A DNA stretch of 64,000 bases. It comes from Combretum micranthum (taxonomy: Eukaryota; Streptophyta; Magnoliopsida; Myrtales; Combretaceae). Position numbers and translations under genes: made by a program. The notes beneath the pieces were generated by a model. That model was not told where the DNA came from. It did not search any database and worked only from the letters and a program-made list of their open reading frames with translations. This document shows positions 1-11,390 of this stretch, in pieces (position 1 is the stretch's first letter; the number at the start of each line of letters is the position of its first letter). The stretch lies in NCBI GenBank assembly GCA_024138025.1, contig JAMXBD010000691.1, forward strand, positions 620,001 through 684,000. Reading direction: 5' to 3'.

Positions 1-175
1 AACCATCTTTACCCTTTTAGAAAAAAGTCTTTGTGACTAAGGAGTTGAGGCATGACTTGAAAGTTGCCTATGCTTTCAAATCAACACACACATTGTTACA
101 TACGAACATTAAAAGGGTTAGGGAGGAAAAACTTGGGTTTTGAAATACTTTAATTAGAAATTGAGAGGCAAGAAA
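1..175. other. Flank left of the chimeric element
   Basis: AT-rich sequence with no reading frame or repeat that I recognise. It ends at the TG that opens the copia-type LTR. The five bases before that LTR (agaaa) are not found at the far end of the chimeric element. Confidence 0.4.
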
Positions 176-559
176 TGTTGGGTTGTAGATCCAGCTCATA
201 TGGGTCTATAACAAACGAATCTCGAGTATATGGGATATGCTTGGATGTATCAATGCAAAACAAAGATGATTTTGTTGAAACAAAGTCAACACTAACAAAT
301 TTGGAGTTTACATCGTCGGCTCTGTTGTATTCCACTAATTGATTGGTGAGATTGAGAGATCCATTAGCGGTGTCTAGTGATGAAATTGTAAATCCCATTT
401 TAATAGTGGAAGATTTGTTCATGTGGCGGTCCCATGGTTTTTCCTGATTTGGATTTTCTACATAAAATCCTGGTGTCATTTCAATTTCTGCATTTTAATT
501 GATTCTATTGATTATTTATCTCATTTGGCAAGAGGAAAATATCGGATCTTTTCCTAACA
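176..559 (+). repeat. Copia-type 5' LTR of the chimeric element
   Basis: Opens TGTTGGG and closes CCTAACA, an imperfect terminal inverted repeat. It is followed after one base by a degenerate initiator-Met primer site. No second copy of this LTR occurs in the window; the 3' LTR of the element is of a different, gypsy type. A 109-codon minus-strand frame inside it is a chance frame. Confidence 0.65.
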
Positions 560-560
560 T

Positions 561-574
561 AGCGGTATCAAAGT
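561..574 (+). other. Degenerate tRNA-iMet primer-binding site
   Basis: The sequence cggtatcaaagt at 563-574 matches the plant primer site TGGTATCAGAGC with three changes, directly after the LTR end. Confidence 0.6.
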
Positions 575-649
575 GCTGGGTTCAAAGAAAGAAAAAAAGG
601 TAAGATTTTTAGGGTTTCTGCTCTTCTTCTACCAGAGAAAGTGAAGCCA

Positions 650-1740
650 TGGCTGAATTATCAGGGTTGATGATTAAATTAACCTCATCAAATTATTCGA
701 TCTAGAAGTCCATGATGGAGGATCTTTTGTATTGCAAAGATCTGTATTTGCCCTTAGGCAGTGATGCAGCAAAGCCACAAGACAAGTCTGATCAAAATTG
801 GATGATTTTGCGTGGGAAGATTGTTGGATATATCTGACAGTGGGTTGATCAAAGCGTCTATCATCACGTTGCTTAAGAAACCAGGGCTGATGTCCTATGG
901 AATAAATTGGAGTCCATGTTTAAAAGACATACAACTTTAAATAAGACCTGTTTGATAAGGTGAGTGGTGAATCTCAAATATAAGGACGGATCCAATATGT
1001 CTGAGTACTTGAGTGTGTTTCATGGCTTGTGAATCAACTAACGTCTATGAAACTTGTTCTTGATGATGAAATACAAGGACTTTTGTTGTTGAGTTCGTTG
1101 CCTGAATTTTAGGAGGCATTGGTTATGTTGGTTAACAATTCGGTTCCAGATGGAACGCCTATACTAGTGATGGTGAAGGACAGTTTGATGAATGAAGAGG
1201 CCAGAAGGAAAGATTTAAGGATCACTCCTGACAATAAAGCACTTGTTTATGACATATAAGAAAGGAGGGGTAGACGCAAGAACAATGGGTCAGATAAATC
1301 TGATAGATCTGATAAATTCAGAGGCAGATCTAAATCAAGGAAGAAAAATATAAAATGTTTTTATTGTGACAAGCTGGGCCATTACAAGAGAGAGTGCAGA
1401 TTGTGGAAGAGAGAGCAAGGAAAGAGTAAAGGTGAAGAAAAAGATGATGATTCTACTACTGCAGTACCAGGAGATGAAGTTGTGGTGACCTGGGATGAGG
1501 AACGTATTAGTTTAGCTAGTCATGATAGTGACTGGGTGATAGATTCTAGTGCCTCTTTTCATGTGACTGCACATGGGGATTTATTCTCATCTGACATTGT
1601 TGGAAATTTTGGTAATGTTAGGATGGGGAATAATGAAATATCAAAGATCATATGCATTGGAAATATTGTTTTGGAAACTAACACTAGTTGCAGGCTCATA
1701 CTTAGAGATATGAGACATGTTCCAGACATCCACCAGACAT
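650..1740 (+). pseudogene. gag: Copia gag and protease remnant
   Basis: The gag start lies at about 650 (MAELSGLMIKLTSSNYSI, then a stop where copia gags have Trp). The retrotransposon gag domain continues with several stops and frameshifts. A CCHC zinc knuckle, CFYCDKLGHYKREC, lies at about 1357-1398. The aspartic protease follows near 1535, with DSSAS where DSGAS is expected, so the catalytic Asp remains but the Gly is lost. The copia protease text stops right after the conserved RHVPD motif at about 1730, where the gypsy part begins. Integrase and reverse transcriptase of a copia element are absent. Confidence 0.75.
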
Positions 1741-4270
1741 TCACCACTTACAGGATGAGTCCCAAGGAAACTGAGATTTTACAAGAGAAGGTTCAGGAGC
1801 TATTATAGAAGGGGTTTATCAAAGATAGTATAAGTCCATGTGTTGTACCTGCTTTATTGACTCCAAAGAAGGATGACAGTTGGAGAATGTGTGTTGACAA
1901 TAGAGTTATCAACTAGATTACTATTAGGTATATATTCCTAATCCCTTGCCTAGAAGACATTTTAGACAAGTTTAGTAGAGCTATTCTGTTTTCCAAGATT
2001 GACCTAAGGAGTGGATATCACTAGATCAAAATCAAATCTAGAGATGAGTGGAAGACTGCATTTAAGATGAAGGAGGGGTTATATGAATGGCTATGATGCC
2101 TTATGGCCTCAGTAATGTGCCCAGTACTTTTATGCATGTGATGAACTAGGTATTAAAACCTTTTATTGACAGATTTGCAGTAGTCTACTTTGATGACATA
2201 TTGATGTATAGTAAGTCTGAAGATAAGCATATAGACCATTTGAGAAGTGTTTTGACTGTGTTGAAAGACAATAAGCTATATGCTAATATGAAGAAATGTA
2301 TTTTTATGTCAAAGAGATTGTTGTTTTTTAGGGTTTGTTATTAGTGGTGAAGGAATAGTAGTTGATGATGAGAAGCTGAGGGTTATTAGAGAATTGCTTA
2401 TTCCAAAAACTGTGACGAAATTGAGGAGTATCATCGGGCTAGCTAGTTTCTACAGGTGATTTATCAATTATTTTAGTACTATTGCTACTAATTTAACAGA
2501 GTGCTTGAAGAAAAGGAAGTTTCAATGGGAAGAAGAGGCTGAGACTAGCTTTGTTGTTATGAAGAGAAGCCGTGTAGTGCTCCTATTTTAGAACTTCCTA
2601 ATTTTGATAAACTATTTGAAGTTGATTGTGATGCTAGTAGGGTTAGTATTGGGGGTGCATTATCTTAGGTTAAAAGGCTAATAGCTTTTTATAATGAGAA
2701 ATTTTGTGATGCTAGGAACAGTTAATCAACCTATGACAAAGAGTTCTACTCTGTAGTGAGGGCATTGAGAATTTGGGAACATTATTTAGCTGGAAAAGAG
2801 TTTCTTTTGTACTATGAATGTGGGAGTCTAAAGAATTTGGGTAATCATACCAAAATCAACAAGGATAAGTATGCCAGGTAGATTCAGTTATTGCAAAGTT
2901 TTCCATTTAAACTGTTGCATAAGTTTGGATTGCAAAATAAGGTGGTTGATGCCTTGAGTAGGAGAGCTAATTTGTTAATCACTATGAGCATTGAAGTTGT
3001 AGGGTTTGAGTAGCTAAAGGAATTGTATGAGAATGATGTTAAATTTAGGGATGTATGGGGAAAATGCCTTATAAAAGAGCCTCGTGGTGATTACCATATA
3101 CTTGAGGTGTATTTGATGAAAGGAAACCAACTATGTATCCTTGAGTCTTCTTCAAGGGAGAAGCTGATTAGAGACCTGCATGGTGGAGGATTAGCAGGGC
3201 ACTTGGGTAGAGATAAGACCATTGCAACTATGACGAACAGGTACTATTAGCCTAAGTTGAGGAGGGATGTTAGCAAAATTGTGGAGAGATATTATATCTG
3301 TCAAACATCTAAGGGGCAGTCCCAGAATACTGGGTTGTATACACTACTACCAATGCCTGAGAATATCTAAGAGGACCTGTCCATGGACTTTATGCTAGGT
3401 TTGCCTTGTACCCAATGAGATGCTGACTCAATATTTGTGATTGTTGACAGGTTCTCCAAGATGGATTACTTTATTTCTTGCAGGAAAACGGTAGATGCCC
3501 ATGCTATTACCAAATTGTTTTTCAAGGAAATTGTGTGATTACATGGAGTTCTTAAGTCTATTACATCAAACAAGGATAACAAATTCCTTAGCTACTTCCG
3601 GAAGACACTTTAGTATATGTTCGACTCTTCATTGAATTTCAATAGCATGGCTCACCCTTAGATTGATAGGTGAATAGAAGTCACCAATAGGATCCTTGGT
3701 AATCCAGTTAGAAGTAGATGTGGTGAGAAGCCAAGGCAGTGGGATCTATCATTAGCTCAGGCAAAATTTGCTTACAATTGTTCTATTCACAAGACCACAA
3801 GAAAACCTCCTTTCTCTATAGTCCATACCAAGACACCACAACACGCATTAGACTTGGTTAAGCTACCTAAGAGAACTGGATTCAGTCAAGCTACTAAGAT
3901 TATGGCTGAGAATTGGCAGGCTATCACAGTTGAAGTTCGAGAAAAGATTGAAAAGACCAATGCTAAGTACAAAGAAGCTACAGACAAGCCCCAAAGGAAT
4001 CATTTGTTTGATGTAAGGGATTAGGTGATGGTCTTTTTGAGAAAAAGAACGATTTTCAATAGGCAAGTATAGCAAGACGCAACCTAAGAAGTATGGCCCT
4101 TACGGGATTATAAGGAAGATTAATGACAATGCTTATGTGGTTGGACTTTCTGAGAGTATGAATATTTCCATGACTTTCAATGTGGCCAATCTATTCCCTT
4201 TCCATCCTAATGACTCACCTTTGTGTCTAGATGAGAACTTGAGATCAAATTCTTTGCAGGTGGGAGAGAA
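1741..4270 (+). pseudogene. pol: Gypsy RT, RNase H and integrase remnant
   Basis: Translated domains in order are the reverse transcriptase ([31 protein letters not shown] near 2180-2215), RNase H, the HHCC zinc finger (HGGGLAGHLGRDKT near 3180), the integrase core ([20 protein letters not shown] near 3440-3470) and the C-terminal integrase tail ending near 4260. At least fifteen stops interrupt it. Nearly all are TAG, TGA or TAA where the related minus-strand element has Gln, Trp or Arg, i.e. C-to-T or G-to-A changes. Gag and protease of the gypsy parent are missing. It cannot encode a working polyprotein. Confidence 0.85.
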
Positions 4271-4736
4271 TAATGCAGCAAGAATCGTAGTAGAACGCAA
4301 CCTAGCCAAAGCCGGCCTTAAGCCACCGACGTTGAATTTAAGGCGGTAGGCGTTGAAGGATAGGTCGTCAGCCTTGTACCAATGTAACCATTTTTTCCAA
4401 ATGTAGCATAACTTCAGAGTTGGCCTAAAGGTCGTTGGCGTATCACTAGTGTACCATATATGCTACTGGAGTAGATCCCAAGGCCATCGGCTTTCTTCAT
4501 CAAAGGCTGCCAGCTTTTTTAGTCTTTGTTCCACATGACTTTTAATTTGTTTGTCTTGCATTTTCCTTTTGTTGAGACAATAAATAGTTTTTTAGGGTTT
4601 TTGGTAAGAATAACTCATATTTTATACACTTTGAAATACTATTAGAAGAATTTTCTCTTGAAAATTACTTATTTGCAATCGTTGTGTGTGTTTAGAAATT
4701 ATCCAGTTACTTGATTTCTAACGCTTTAACGCGTCA
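4271..4736 (+). repeat. Gypsy-type 3' LTR of the chimeric element
   Basis: Preceded by the purine tract gtgggagagaa, identical to that of the element at 7010-20001. It starts taatgcagc (TG decayed to TA) and ends cgcgtca. The U3 part has GC-rich words (gccggcctta, gccaccgac), followed by a TATA-like ataaatag near 4580. The end resembles the LTR end of the 7010-20001 element. Confidence 0.6.
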
Positions 4737-4869
4737 GCTAACTACTAATCATACCATGTGTACTCAAATATTTTTTTGGAATTTCTTGTGATGGTCATTA
4801 TTAAATACATGTCCGCGGAAGCTCTAGTAGAAAATCCATAGAAATATTGACAGTTGAAATTTCAACATA

Positions 4870-5400
4870 AACCGGTTGGAGGCCAAGAAAGCAATGCCAA
4901 ACATCATTTCACCTTCAGAGAAAGATACTTCGGAGACTTCTTCGTAAGGCACTGCCTCCGCAAAGATTGAAACACTTTGAAATACCAATGCTCAGTGGAC
5001 AGATTCTAGAATGGCACAAAATAAAACCAATTGAGTCGATCCATTCACATTAGGAATTATTTATTTATTTATTCTCCATCCAGTATTTCGGCAAATGATA
5101 GTGATCGTGAATAATTTTGCAATCCATGTTTTACAAAAAATTAAAACATGTCGAAATAATATTAATATTATGCATTATTGTAGTCAAAGTACTATTGGAA
5201 AGCCAATGCTGTGAAAATTGGGTTTTATAGACGAAAGTTATATCTCTAAACTTAAAATTCTATCGCAAAAACCATTATTGCTAATTCTATTTTCGAGATA
5301 GAATTTCTCTTCCCAATTTTCATTTTTTTTTTATCTCTAAAAGTTAGTTTTCTTGTAGTGTGTTAAGCCTACAAAACAATTACAAGTTAGTGTGGGCACT
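4870..5400. repeat. Dispersed duplicate R1 (copy of 61385-62460)
   Basis: From about 4895 to 5100 the sequence matches 61390-61590 with scattered changes (for example tttcaccttcagagaaagat versus cttcaccttcggatagagat). From about 5120 to 5195 it matches 62310-62425. The adjacent copia gag relic is shared as well, which indicates a real segmental duplication. R1 lacks about 700 bp present at the right-hand copy. Confidence 0.6.
5213..5322. repeat. Small fold-back insertion (MITE-like)
   Basis: Begins tgaaaattggg and ends cccaattttca, so the ends are inverted repeats. The sequence is absent from the homologous place near 62425, which suggests it inserted after the duplication. Confidence 0.45.
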
Positions 5401-5910
5401 AGACAAAGGATTGTTTGGTACGACTACTTTAATGTTAGTAAAGTTCTTACAATTGATTTATGAGATCAAAGGATCCATTGTGCATTTTACTAATTGATTC
5501 ATTTGGTTTCATTTAAAATTTTTAAGCTCTTCATATAATAGGATTCTTTAATGCTTTTTACCCCAGATGTTCCTTCATATGTATATTGTAACTCATCCCA
5601 TATTTGTTTAGAAGTTTCACAAGTGCAAATTTTTCTAAAAGGATTCTCATTTAAGCCACAATGCAAAATATTTGCAGTAATTTTATTTTTTTGAATTCTT
5701 TCTATTCTACTCTAGTGTAGTCTCCCACTTCCTTTCCTTCTATCTTAATAGGACCTTCATTAACTATATTTCATAGGAGTCCATATTGTACTTTCAAGAA
5801 AATTTCCATTCTACACTTCTAATAAGAATAATTATTTTTGGTGTGATGGTCTATTATTTATAGCTCCACCCTCTAAAAATTCTGGAGCATTTCTTGCCAT
5901 GATCGTTGCT
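5400..5910 (-). pseudogene. gag: Copia gag remnant
   Basis: On the minus strand a gag start (MARNAPEFLEGGAINN) lies near 5898, just inside a degenerate primer site (gctctaacaccaaa on the plus strand, 5913-5926). Downstream come the gag signatures CETSKQIWDELQYTYEGTSG near 5600 and a Glu-Ser-Ile region near 5490. Several stops are present and no zinc knuckle, protease or pol follows. The same relic occurs at 62440-62905. Confidence 0.65.
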
Positions 5911-5925
5911 GAGCTCTAACACCAA

Positions 5926-6780
5926 ATGAAAATAAACTAGTCTAAACTAATGAAGATAAGATAAACAATAATAAATAAAAAGAACTAACTAAATTTATTG
6001 CCAACTTTTATTGATTTTAATTACAATTTTGCAAAATGAGTAGTGACAATAAATAATAACAATAATAAATTGTTGGAATTGTGAAATAGATAAAGATAGA
6101 GAAATCGAGTCCATGCTTAACATGGAGTTCAGAGTACCCACTTCACACCACTTTTATTAATCACACATATTTTTACTTAGAGTTATACACAAACACTAGG
6201 ATAAAGGTATGAAAAATGCCTGTATTATCACAGTTTGGCAATTTGGTGTCCAATATTTGATTTTAGGCAAAAAAGTGCTTGTACTGTCAAAATCAAGACA
6301 TTTCAGGTACCCAATTTTAAGTATATAGACACACTAAAATGCCTTGATTTTGAGAGTTTGGGTTTTTTTTTTCCCAAAATTAGACATTGGATATCAAATT
6401 GCCAAAATCCAAAAGTACAAGTACTGCTAGTGCCTTATCCCCACAAACACTTGAGTACAATCTAACACTTTTACAAGAGTGTTACCCTAGTCAATTAAAT
6501 TATTTTTCTCTTTGCAAGTTTGAGTATAATGAACAATAAATAGGAAATTTAATTGTAGTAAGATCAATTAACTATTCTACTATTTTCCAAAAACTCAATC
6601 TCTATACTTATTGGATAAAAACTAGCATAGCATAACTTAGACATTTTGCTTCTACTTTAAATGACTCAAGTGGCTAGTTTTCTAAGTGTACCGACCACAT
6701 GCTATCTAAGAATAAAGCACCATGCCCATTAAGTTCAAAAAACCAATTAAGTTCAAGAATTCAGATCTTTAGCTCTCCCA
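5926..6780 (-). repeat. Probable copia LTR of the gag remnant
   Basis: Lies directly 5' (on the minus strand) of the degenerate primer site. It opens with TG on the plus strand at 5926 and could close at ctctccca (6780). It includes a later MITE at 6198-6442. The outer end is inferred from a TG/CA pair only, because no second LTR is present. Confidence 0.35.
6198..6442. mobile_element. MITE with 9-bp target duplication (MULE type)
   Basis: A 245-bp element bounded by acaaacact at 6189-6197 and 6443-6451. The ends are inverted: aggataaagg at the left, and the reverse complement of the right end reads ggggataagg. Inverted similarity continues inward (ggcaatttggtgtccaat versus ggcaatttgatatccaat). 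A 9-bp duplication is characteristic of Mutator-like elements. A 76-codon frame inside it is incidental. Confidence 0.7.
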
Positions 6781-6782
6781 CT

Positions 6783-7009
6783 TTTTATTTGCAAATGGTA
6801 TTATCCTTATAAGGGAGACTATTCCTAAAAATGATGTATCAATATGGGATTTTATGACTTTCTTTGGTAGGTTGTTGTGTCAAAAGATTAATCAAGATAA
6901 ATTAAGGATCATCTTTTTTGGTAATTGGACGTGAACATTAAACAATAAATCCTGTCTAATGTTAGATTGATAGAGGATACTAAAATTGGTAAGTATAGAG
7001 GTGTTCCCA
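6783..7009 (+). pseudogene. LINE reverse transcriptase, left part
   Basis: Plus-strand translation gives LFANGIILI, a decayed FADD catalytic box, then GRLLCQKINQDKLRIIFF and KIGKYRGVP. These match the palm-thumb region of plant L1-type reverse transcriptases in order. The frame is cut at 7009 by the 13-kb gypsy element and resumes at 20007 with ISSKWSMNSTDANFLVEKLQ. The 5' part (endonuclease and N-terminal RT) is missing. Confidence 0.75.
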
Positions 7010-7425
7010 TGACGCAGTGAGATAGCGTAGATAGAATGAGAATACTCGACGAGTGAATCTCAAACTTGAACTTAATTCACACAATTGTAAGACAATTGCA
7101 ATTTTAGAGAGAATTCTCCAAACTTAGATTTCAAATTGATGAAAATGTTCTAAGAAACATAAACTAGGGTTTCTGGATTATTTATATGCATAACAAAGTC
7201 CTAAAAACAACAATAAAGAAAAATGACTCAGATAATTAAAAGCTAGAGTAAAGCTGGTGGCTTAAAAGATGAAATGTCGGGCGGCTTAAATGTACTTATA
7301 GCCAGCTTTGCTGGTTCCCATCAAGGTCGGCCTTTTAAGGCCGGCAGCCCTCATTCCTATGCTTCCGGGGTCGCTTCTTGGCCATTCCTTTGCTCATAAA
7401 TGCATCGGCTATCTCATCTACATCA
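7010..7425 (-). repeat. 3' LTR of the 13-kb gypsy element
   Basis: Opens tgacgcagtg and closes ctacatca on the plus strand, matching 19575-20001 throughout. The reverse strand holds a TATA-like tgcatataaat region with aaccctag downstream. The U3 carries GC-rich ggccggc and gccgcc words. Confidence 0.9.
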
Positions 7426-7437
7426 TTCTCTCCCACC
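7426..7437 (-). other. Polypurine tract
   Basis: The reverse strand reads gtgggagagaa directly before the 3' LTR start, the expected plus-strand primer site for reverse transcription. Confidence 0.7.
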
Positions 7438-8025
7438 TACAAAGAACTCGATCCCGAGTTCTCATCTAGATACAAAGGCACATCATCAGGATGGTAAAGA
7501 GACAAATCAGCTACATTGAACGTCTTTAAGATACCTATACTATCGAGAAGCCCAACTACATATGCATTGTCATTGATCTTCCGTATGATTTGATATGGAT
7601 CATACTTTTTTTGCTATAACTTACTGTATCTACCAATTGGAAATCTTTCCCTCCTTAGGAATACCATCAACTGTTCACCAACCTCAAACATACGCTTCCG
7701 GTGATGTTTGTTAGCTGCCTCTTTATACTTAGCATTTGACTGCTCAATCTTCTCTCGGATCTCAACGATCACAGATTGCCAGTGCTCTACCATATTCTTT
7801 ACTGCAGTACTAAGTTTAGAGGTTTTTGGAAGTTTGATCAAATCTAAAGCATGTTGAGGAGTCTTTGTATACACCATAGAGAAAGGGGAATTCCTGTTGT
7901 CCTGTAAACCACACTGTTATAGGCTAACTCTGCTTGAGCCAATGCAACATCTCACTACTTCGGCTTTTCTCCACAAATGCTTCTAATCAAGTTGCCCATA
8001 GTTTTTTTGGTGACCTCAGTCTATC
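7438..8025 (-). pseudogene. Integrase C-terminal part of the 13-kb gypsy element
   Basis: The translation contains QTEVTKK-type integrase text just inside the insertion point at 8025. It continues with ALAQAELAYNS (with a stop at a former Gln or Trp position), PQHALDLIKLPKTSK and an [10 protein letters not shown] tail, closely matching the chimeric element's pol tail. The inner gypsy element entered within the conserved GQTEVT motif: the upstream half of that motif is at 14151-14165. Confidence 0.8.
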
Positions 8026-8795
8026 TGATGTACCTAGATCTAAAAGTGTGTGTTTCGCTCAACTCACTCGCACAATTGATCAATCGTTTAAATTTCAATT
8101 AAGAACAAATAACAATAAAAAAAGATAGATAAACCTAATTCTCACTAGATATGACGCACTAGCAAGGAATTAGTCTTAGCATTGAATTTGCTGATATGAC
8201 TCACAACAAATCCAAGGCCGTCACTCGCCACAATCTAAGATTGATAACAGTAGGGTTTGGAGAGAAATGACTTCTCAAATTCAATATTCAACCAAAAATG
8301 ATTAGGGTTTCGTTACATGGACTATTTATAGTCCTCCTCATCATAAAAGTGAAATACAAATTAAAAGCAAAATAAAAAAACGTAACTATCATTCTACGCA
8401 TTAAAACAATGTAACGGTCATTCAACGCATTAAAACAATGTAACTGCCATTTAATGCTACCGGCCTTCAAGCTTTTCAATAATGTAACGATTATTCAACG
8501 CATTAAAACAATGTAATTGTCATTTAATGCCACCGGCCTTCAAGCTTTCCGAGCCAGTTTCCTTTTAATTGCTCCATTTAACTCAATTCCATCCTCTTCA
8601 ATCATTCTGGGGTCCTCCTGAAGTATGCTTACACTCATTTCATTGAAATCATAATATCCAAACATCAAAAGATCAACGAAATGAGCCTCATTCGATTCCA
8701 TGCTGTCATGTAGGACTCTTAGTGCAAGATTCTGTAGTCCTTTAGCTTTGGCTCTAATGATCGGTCCTATGACTTGAGCAATTTGATTCCCATCA
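8026..8795 (-). repeat. 3' LTR of the inner gypsy element
   Basis: Opens tgatgtacct and closes cccatca on the plus strand; matches 13381-14145. The first 85 codons on the minus strand continue the pol frame (GNQIAQVIGPIIRAKAKG onward) and stop near 8540. Between 8380 and 8560 are subrepeats built on caacgcattaaaacaatgta (three copies), within a larger unit that contains ccggccttcaagctt (two copies). Confidence 0.9.
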
Positions 8796-11390
8796 TCTCC
8801 TCGGGGTTGCGGAAGATTTGCCCTCAAATCTAATGGGTCTTCATATGAATCCTCTGGTGTATATGGTGAAAGATCAGCAATGTTGAAGGTAGCTGAAATG
8901 CCATAGTCTCCTGGTAACTCTAATTTATAGGCATTGTTGTTAATCTTCTCTAGGATCTTGAAAGGTCCATCCGCTCTGGGAGATAGCTTCTGTGATCGCT
9001 TATTAGGAAAACGATCCTTACCAAGATGAATCCAAACCAAATCTCCTGGATTAAATGATCTAGCCTTCCTATGTTTGCTACCCTGGATCTGCTGTTGTTC
9101 TTGGGTCTTCTTGAGATGTTCGGCTGCCTTTTGATGAGTCTTCTAGATTTGCTGTGAACGCTCTACTCCACTCAAACTTTCTTCCTTTCCTGCTGGTTTA
9201 GCTATCAAATCTAATGGTGGGGTAGGATTGTAGCCATACACAACCTCAAAGGGAGGCTTACCAATAGAACTATGTGTGGACCTATTGTAAGCGAACTCAA
9301 CAATAGGAAGACACAAGTCCCAATCGGTAAGGTTATTGCCAACCGTCGCTCTACGTAAAGCTCCAAGAGTACGGTTGATAACCTTAGTTTGTCCGTTGAT
9401 TTGAGGATGACAGGAGGTGATGTACATGAGCTTAGTACCAAGTCTTTTCCAAAGTGTCCTCCAAAAATAGCTGAGGAACTTAGTATCCCTATCAGAGACA
9501 ATGCTGTGGGGAACTCCATGTAATCTAACAACTTCCTGCACAAAAAGGTTAGCAATATAAAGGGCATCATCTGTTTTGCAATATGGTATGAAATGGGACA
9601 TCTTACTAAATCTGTCCACAACCACCATGATGGAGTCTTTGCCTCTTTGTGTCCTAGGAAGGCCTAAGACAAAATCCATACTAATATCTCTCCATGGTTG
9701 AGTTGGCAACGGTAATGGCATATATTCACCCTCCGACTCCTTTCTTCCCTTGGCCCTTTTACACACAGCACATCGCTCCAACACCTTATGAACATCCTTT
9801 AACATCCCCTTCCATTAGAAAATGTTCTTTCAACAATTAGAAAGTCCTCTTCTCACCAAAATGCCTAGATAACCCCCCAGCATGGGCCTCTCGCACTAAC
9901 ATCTCCCTAATCAATCCCAAGGGAATACACAGTTTTCCTCCCTTATACAAAAATCCCCTCCAGAACAACGCTCAGTAATCAACTTGAAATAGTCATCAGT
10001 AGCATATTGCCCCTTCATTAATTCAAACCTAATTAACTTTGCCTGAAGGGATGTAATAAAGACATACTTGCGAGATAAAGCATCCGCTACAACATTGGTA
10101 TTACCCTTTTTATATTTGATGACATAGGCAAAACTGTCCAAAAACTCCATCCACTTGGCTTAGCGCTTAGATAGCCGTTATTGACCTTTAAAATGCTTCA
10201 AGGACTCATAATCGGTGTAGATAATGAACTCCTTTGGAAAAAGATAATGCTGTCACACCATAAGTACTCGAACCAAGGAGTAGAACTCCTTTTCATATAT
10301 GGAGTAATTCAGAGGTGCTCCACTTAATTTCTCACTGAAATAAGCAATGGGTCACCTCTCCTGCATCAAAATAGCCCCTATGCCAACTTCAGATGCATCA
10401 CATTCTAGTTCAAAGGTTTTCTCAAAATCTGGTAAAGCTAATACAGGAGCACTAGTCAAACATGCCTTAATCTCCTCAAAACTCCTTTGAACTTTGTCAT
10501 TCCACACAAAAGAAACGTTCTTTTTGTTAGTTCAGTTAGAGGACTTACAATGCTACTAAAGTTTTTGACAAACCTTCTGTAGAATGATGCCAATCCATGA
10601 AAGCTCCTCACATCAGCTGCTGATTGAGGTGTGGGCCAATCTACAATTGCTTTAATCTTTTCTTCATTAACCCTAACTCCTTCACTAGACACCACAAACC
10701 TTAGAAATACCACCTCTGTTTGTCAGAAAGAGCACTTTTTGACATTTCCATACAACCTTTGAGCCCTCAAAACATAAAAGATCTCTCTCAAGTGGTCAAT
10801 GTCTCTCTATATCCTAGCTGTAAATTAGGATATCATCAAAGTACACCACTACGAACCTCCTTAGGAAATCCTTCAGGACATGATTCATGAGCCACATGAA
10901 CGTACTGGGTGCGTTGGTTAAGCCAAATGGCATTACCAACCATTCATATAACCTATGGCGCGTTTTGAAAGCAGTCTTCCATTCATCACCTGCTCTCATG
11001 CGGATTTAGTGATAACCGCTCCTAAGGTCAACCTTAGAAAACACTTGTGCTCCATGAAGCTCATCTAACATATCATCAAGACGAGGAATAAGATACCTAT
11101 ACTTGATGGTGATCTTGTTAATGGCTCTGCTATCGATGCACATGCGCCATATACCATCCTTTTTAGGAACCAAAAGTGCTGGTACAGCACAAGGATTAGT
11201 ACTCTCCCCACAAATCCCCGCTCAACCAATTCATCCACCTGTCGCTTCAATTCCTTGGCTTCTTCTGGATTCATATGATAAGCAGGTCTATTTGGTAACA
11301 CTGCTCCAGGTAGTAAATCAATGGCGTGTTCAATACCTGTCACAGGTGGTAGTTCCTTAGGCAACAACTCAAGAAAAACATCTTAGAATT
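8796..11390 (-). pseudogene. pol: Inner gypsy pol: RT, RNase H, integrase
   Basis: From 11390 downward: the RT N-terminus (LPKELPPVTGIEHAIDLLPG), RT catalytic box [12 protein letters not shown] near 10815-10850, RNase H with a connecting region containing ADALSRKYV near 10070, then the integrase zinc finger (ERCAVCKRAKGRK near 9750). The integrase core follows (DISMDFVLGLP, VVVDRFSKMSHF, SDRDTKFLSYFW), with HPQINGQTKVINRTLG as the glutamate region near 9380. The C-terminal module (VWIHLGKDRFPNKRSQKL, SPRADGPFKILEKI) is at 8880-9040. Stops and frameshifts lie between these blocks, for example at 9145 and 9810. The integrase block (9143-9805) is the best preserved. Confidence 0.9.

Larger units (their letters stand above)
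176..4736 (+). mobile_element. Chimeric LTR element: copia 5' half, gypsy 3' half
   Basis: The left end is a Ty1/copia LTR, followed by a tRNA-iMet primer site, copia gag, zinc knuckle and protease. Near 1740 the sequence switches in the same frame to a Ty3/gypsy reverse transcriptase and continues through RNase H, integrase and a gypsy 3' LTR. The gypsy half is of the same family as the element at 7010-20001: both contain RDLHGGGLAGHLGRDKT in the integrase. Flanking five-base words differ (agaaa left, gctaa right). The join may therefore have arisen by recombination or deletion between two resident elements rather than by transposition of a ready-made chimera. Many stop codons show it is long dead. 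Confidence 0.75.

Noticed and set aside
150..479. 109-codon minus-strand frame at the left edge
   Set aside because: It lies almost wholly within the copia-type 5' LTR (176-559), antisense to the element, with no recognisable domain.
6235..6465. 76-codon plus-strand frame
   Set aside because: Falls inside a 245-bp MITE with inverted ends and extends past its target duplication.
11103..11360. Plus-strand frame of 85 codons
   Set aside because: Antisense shadow of the inner gypsy RT region.
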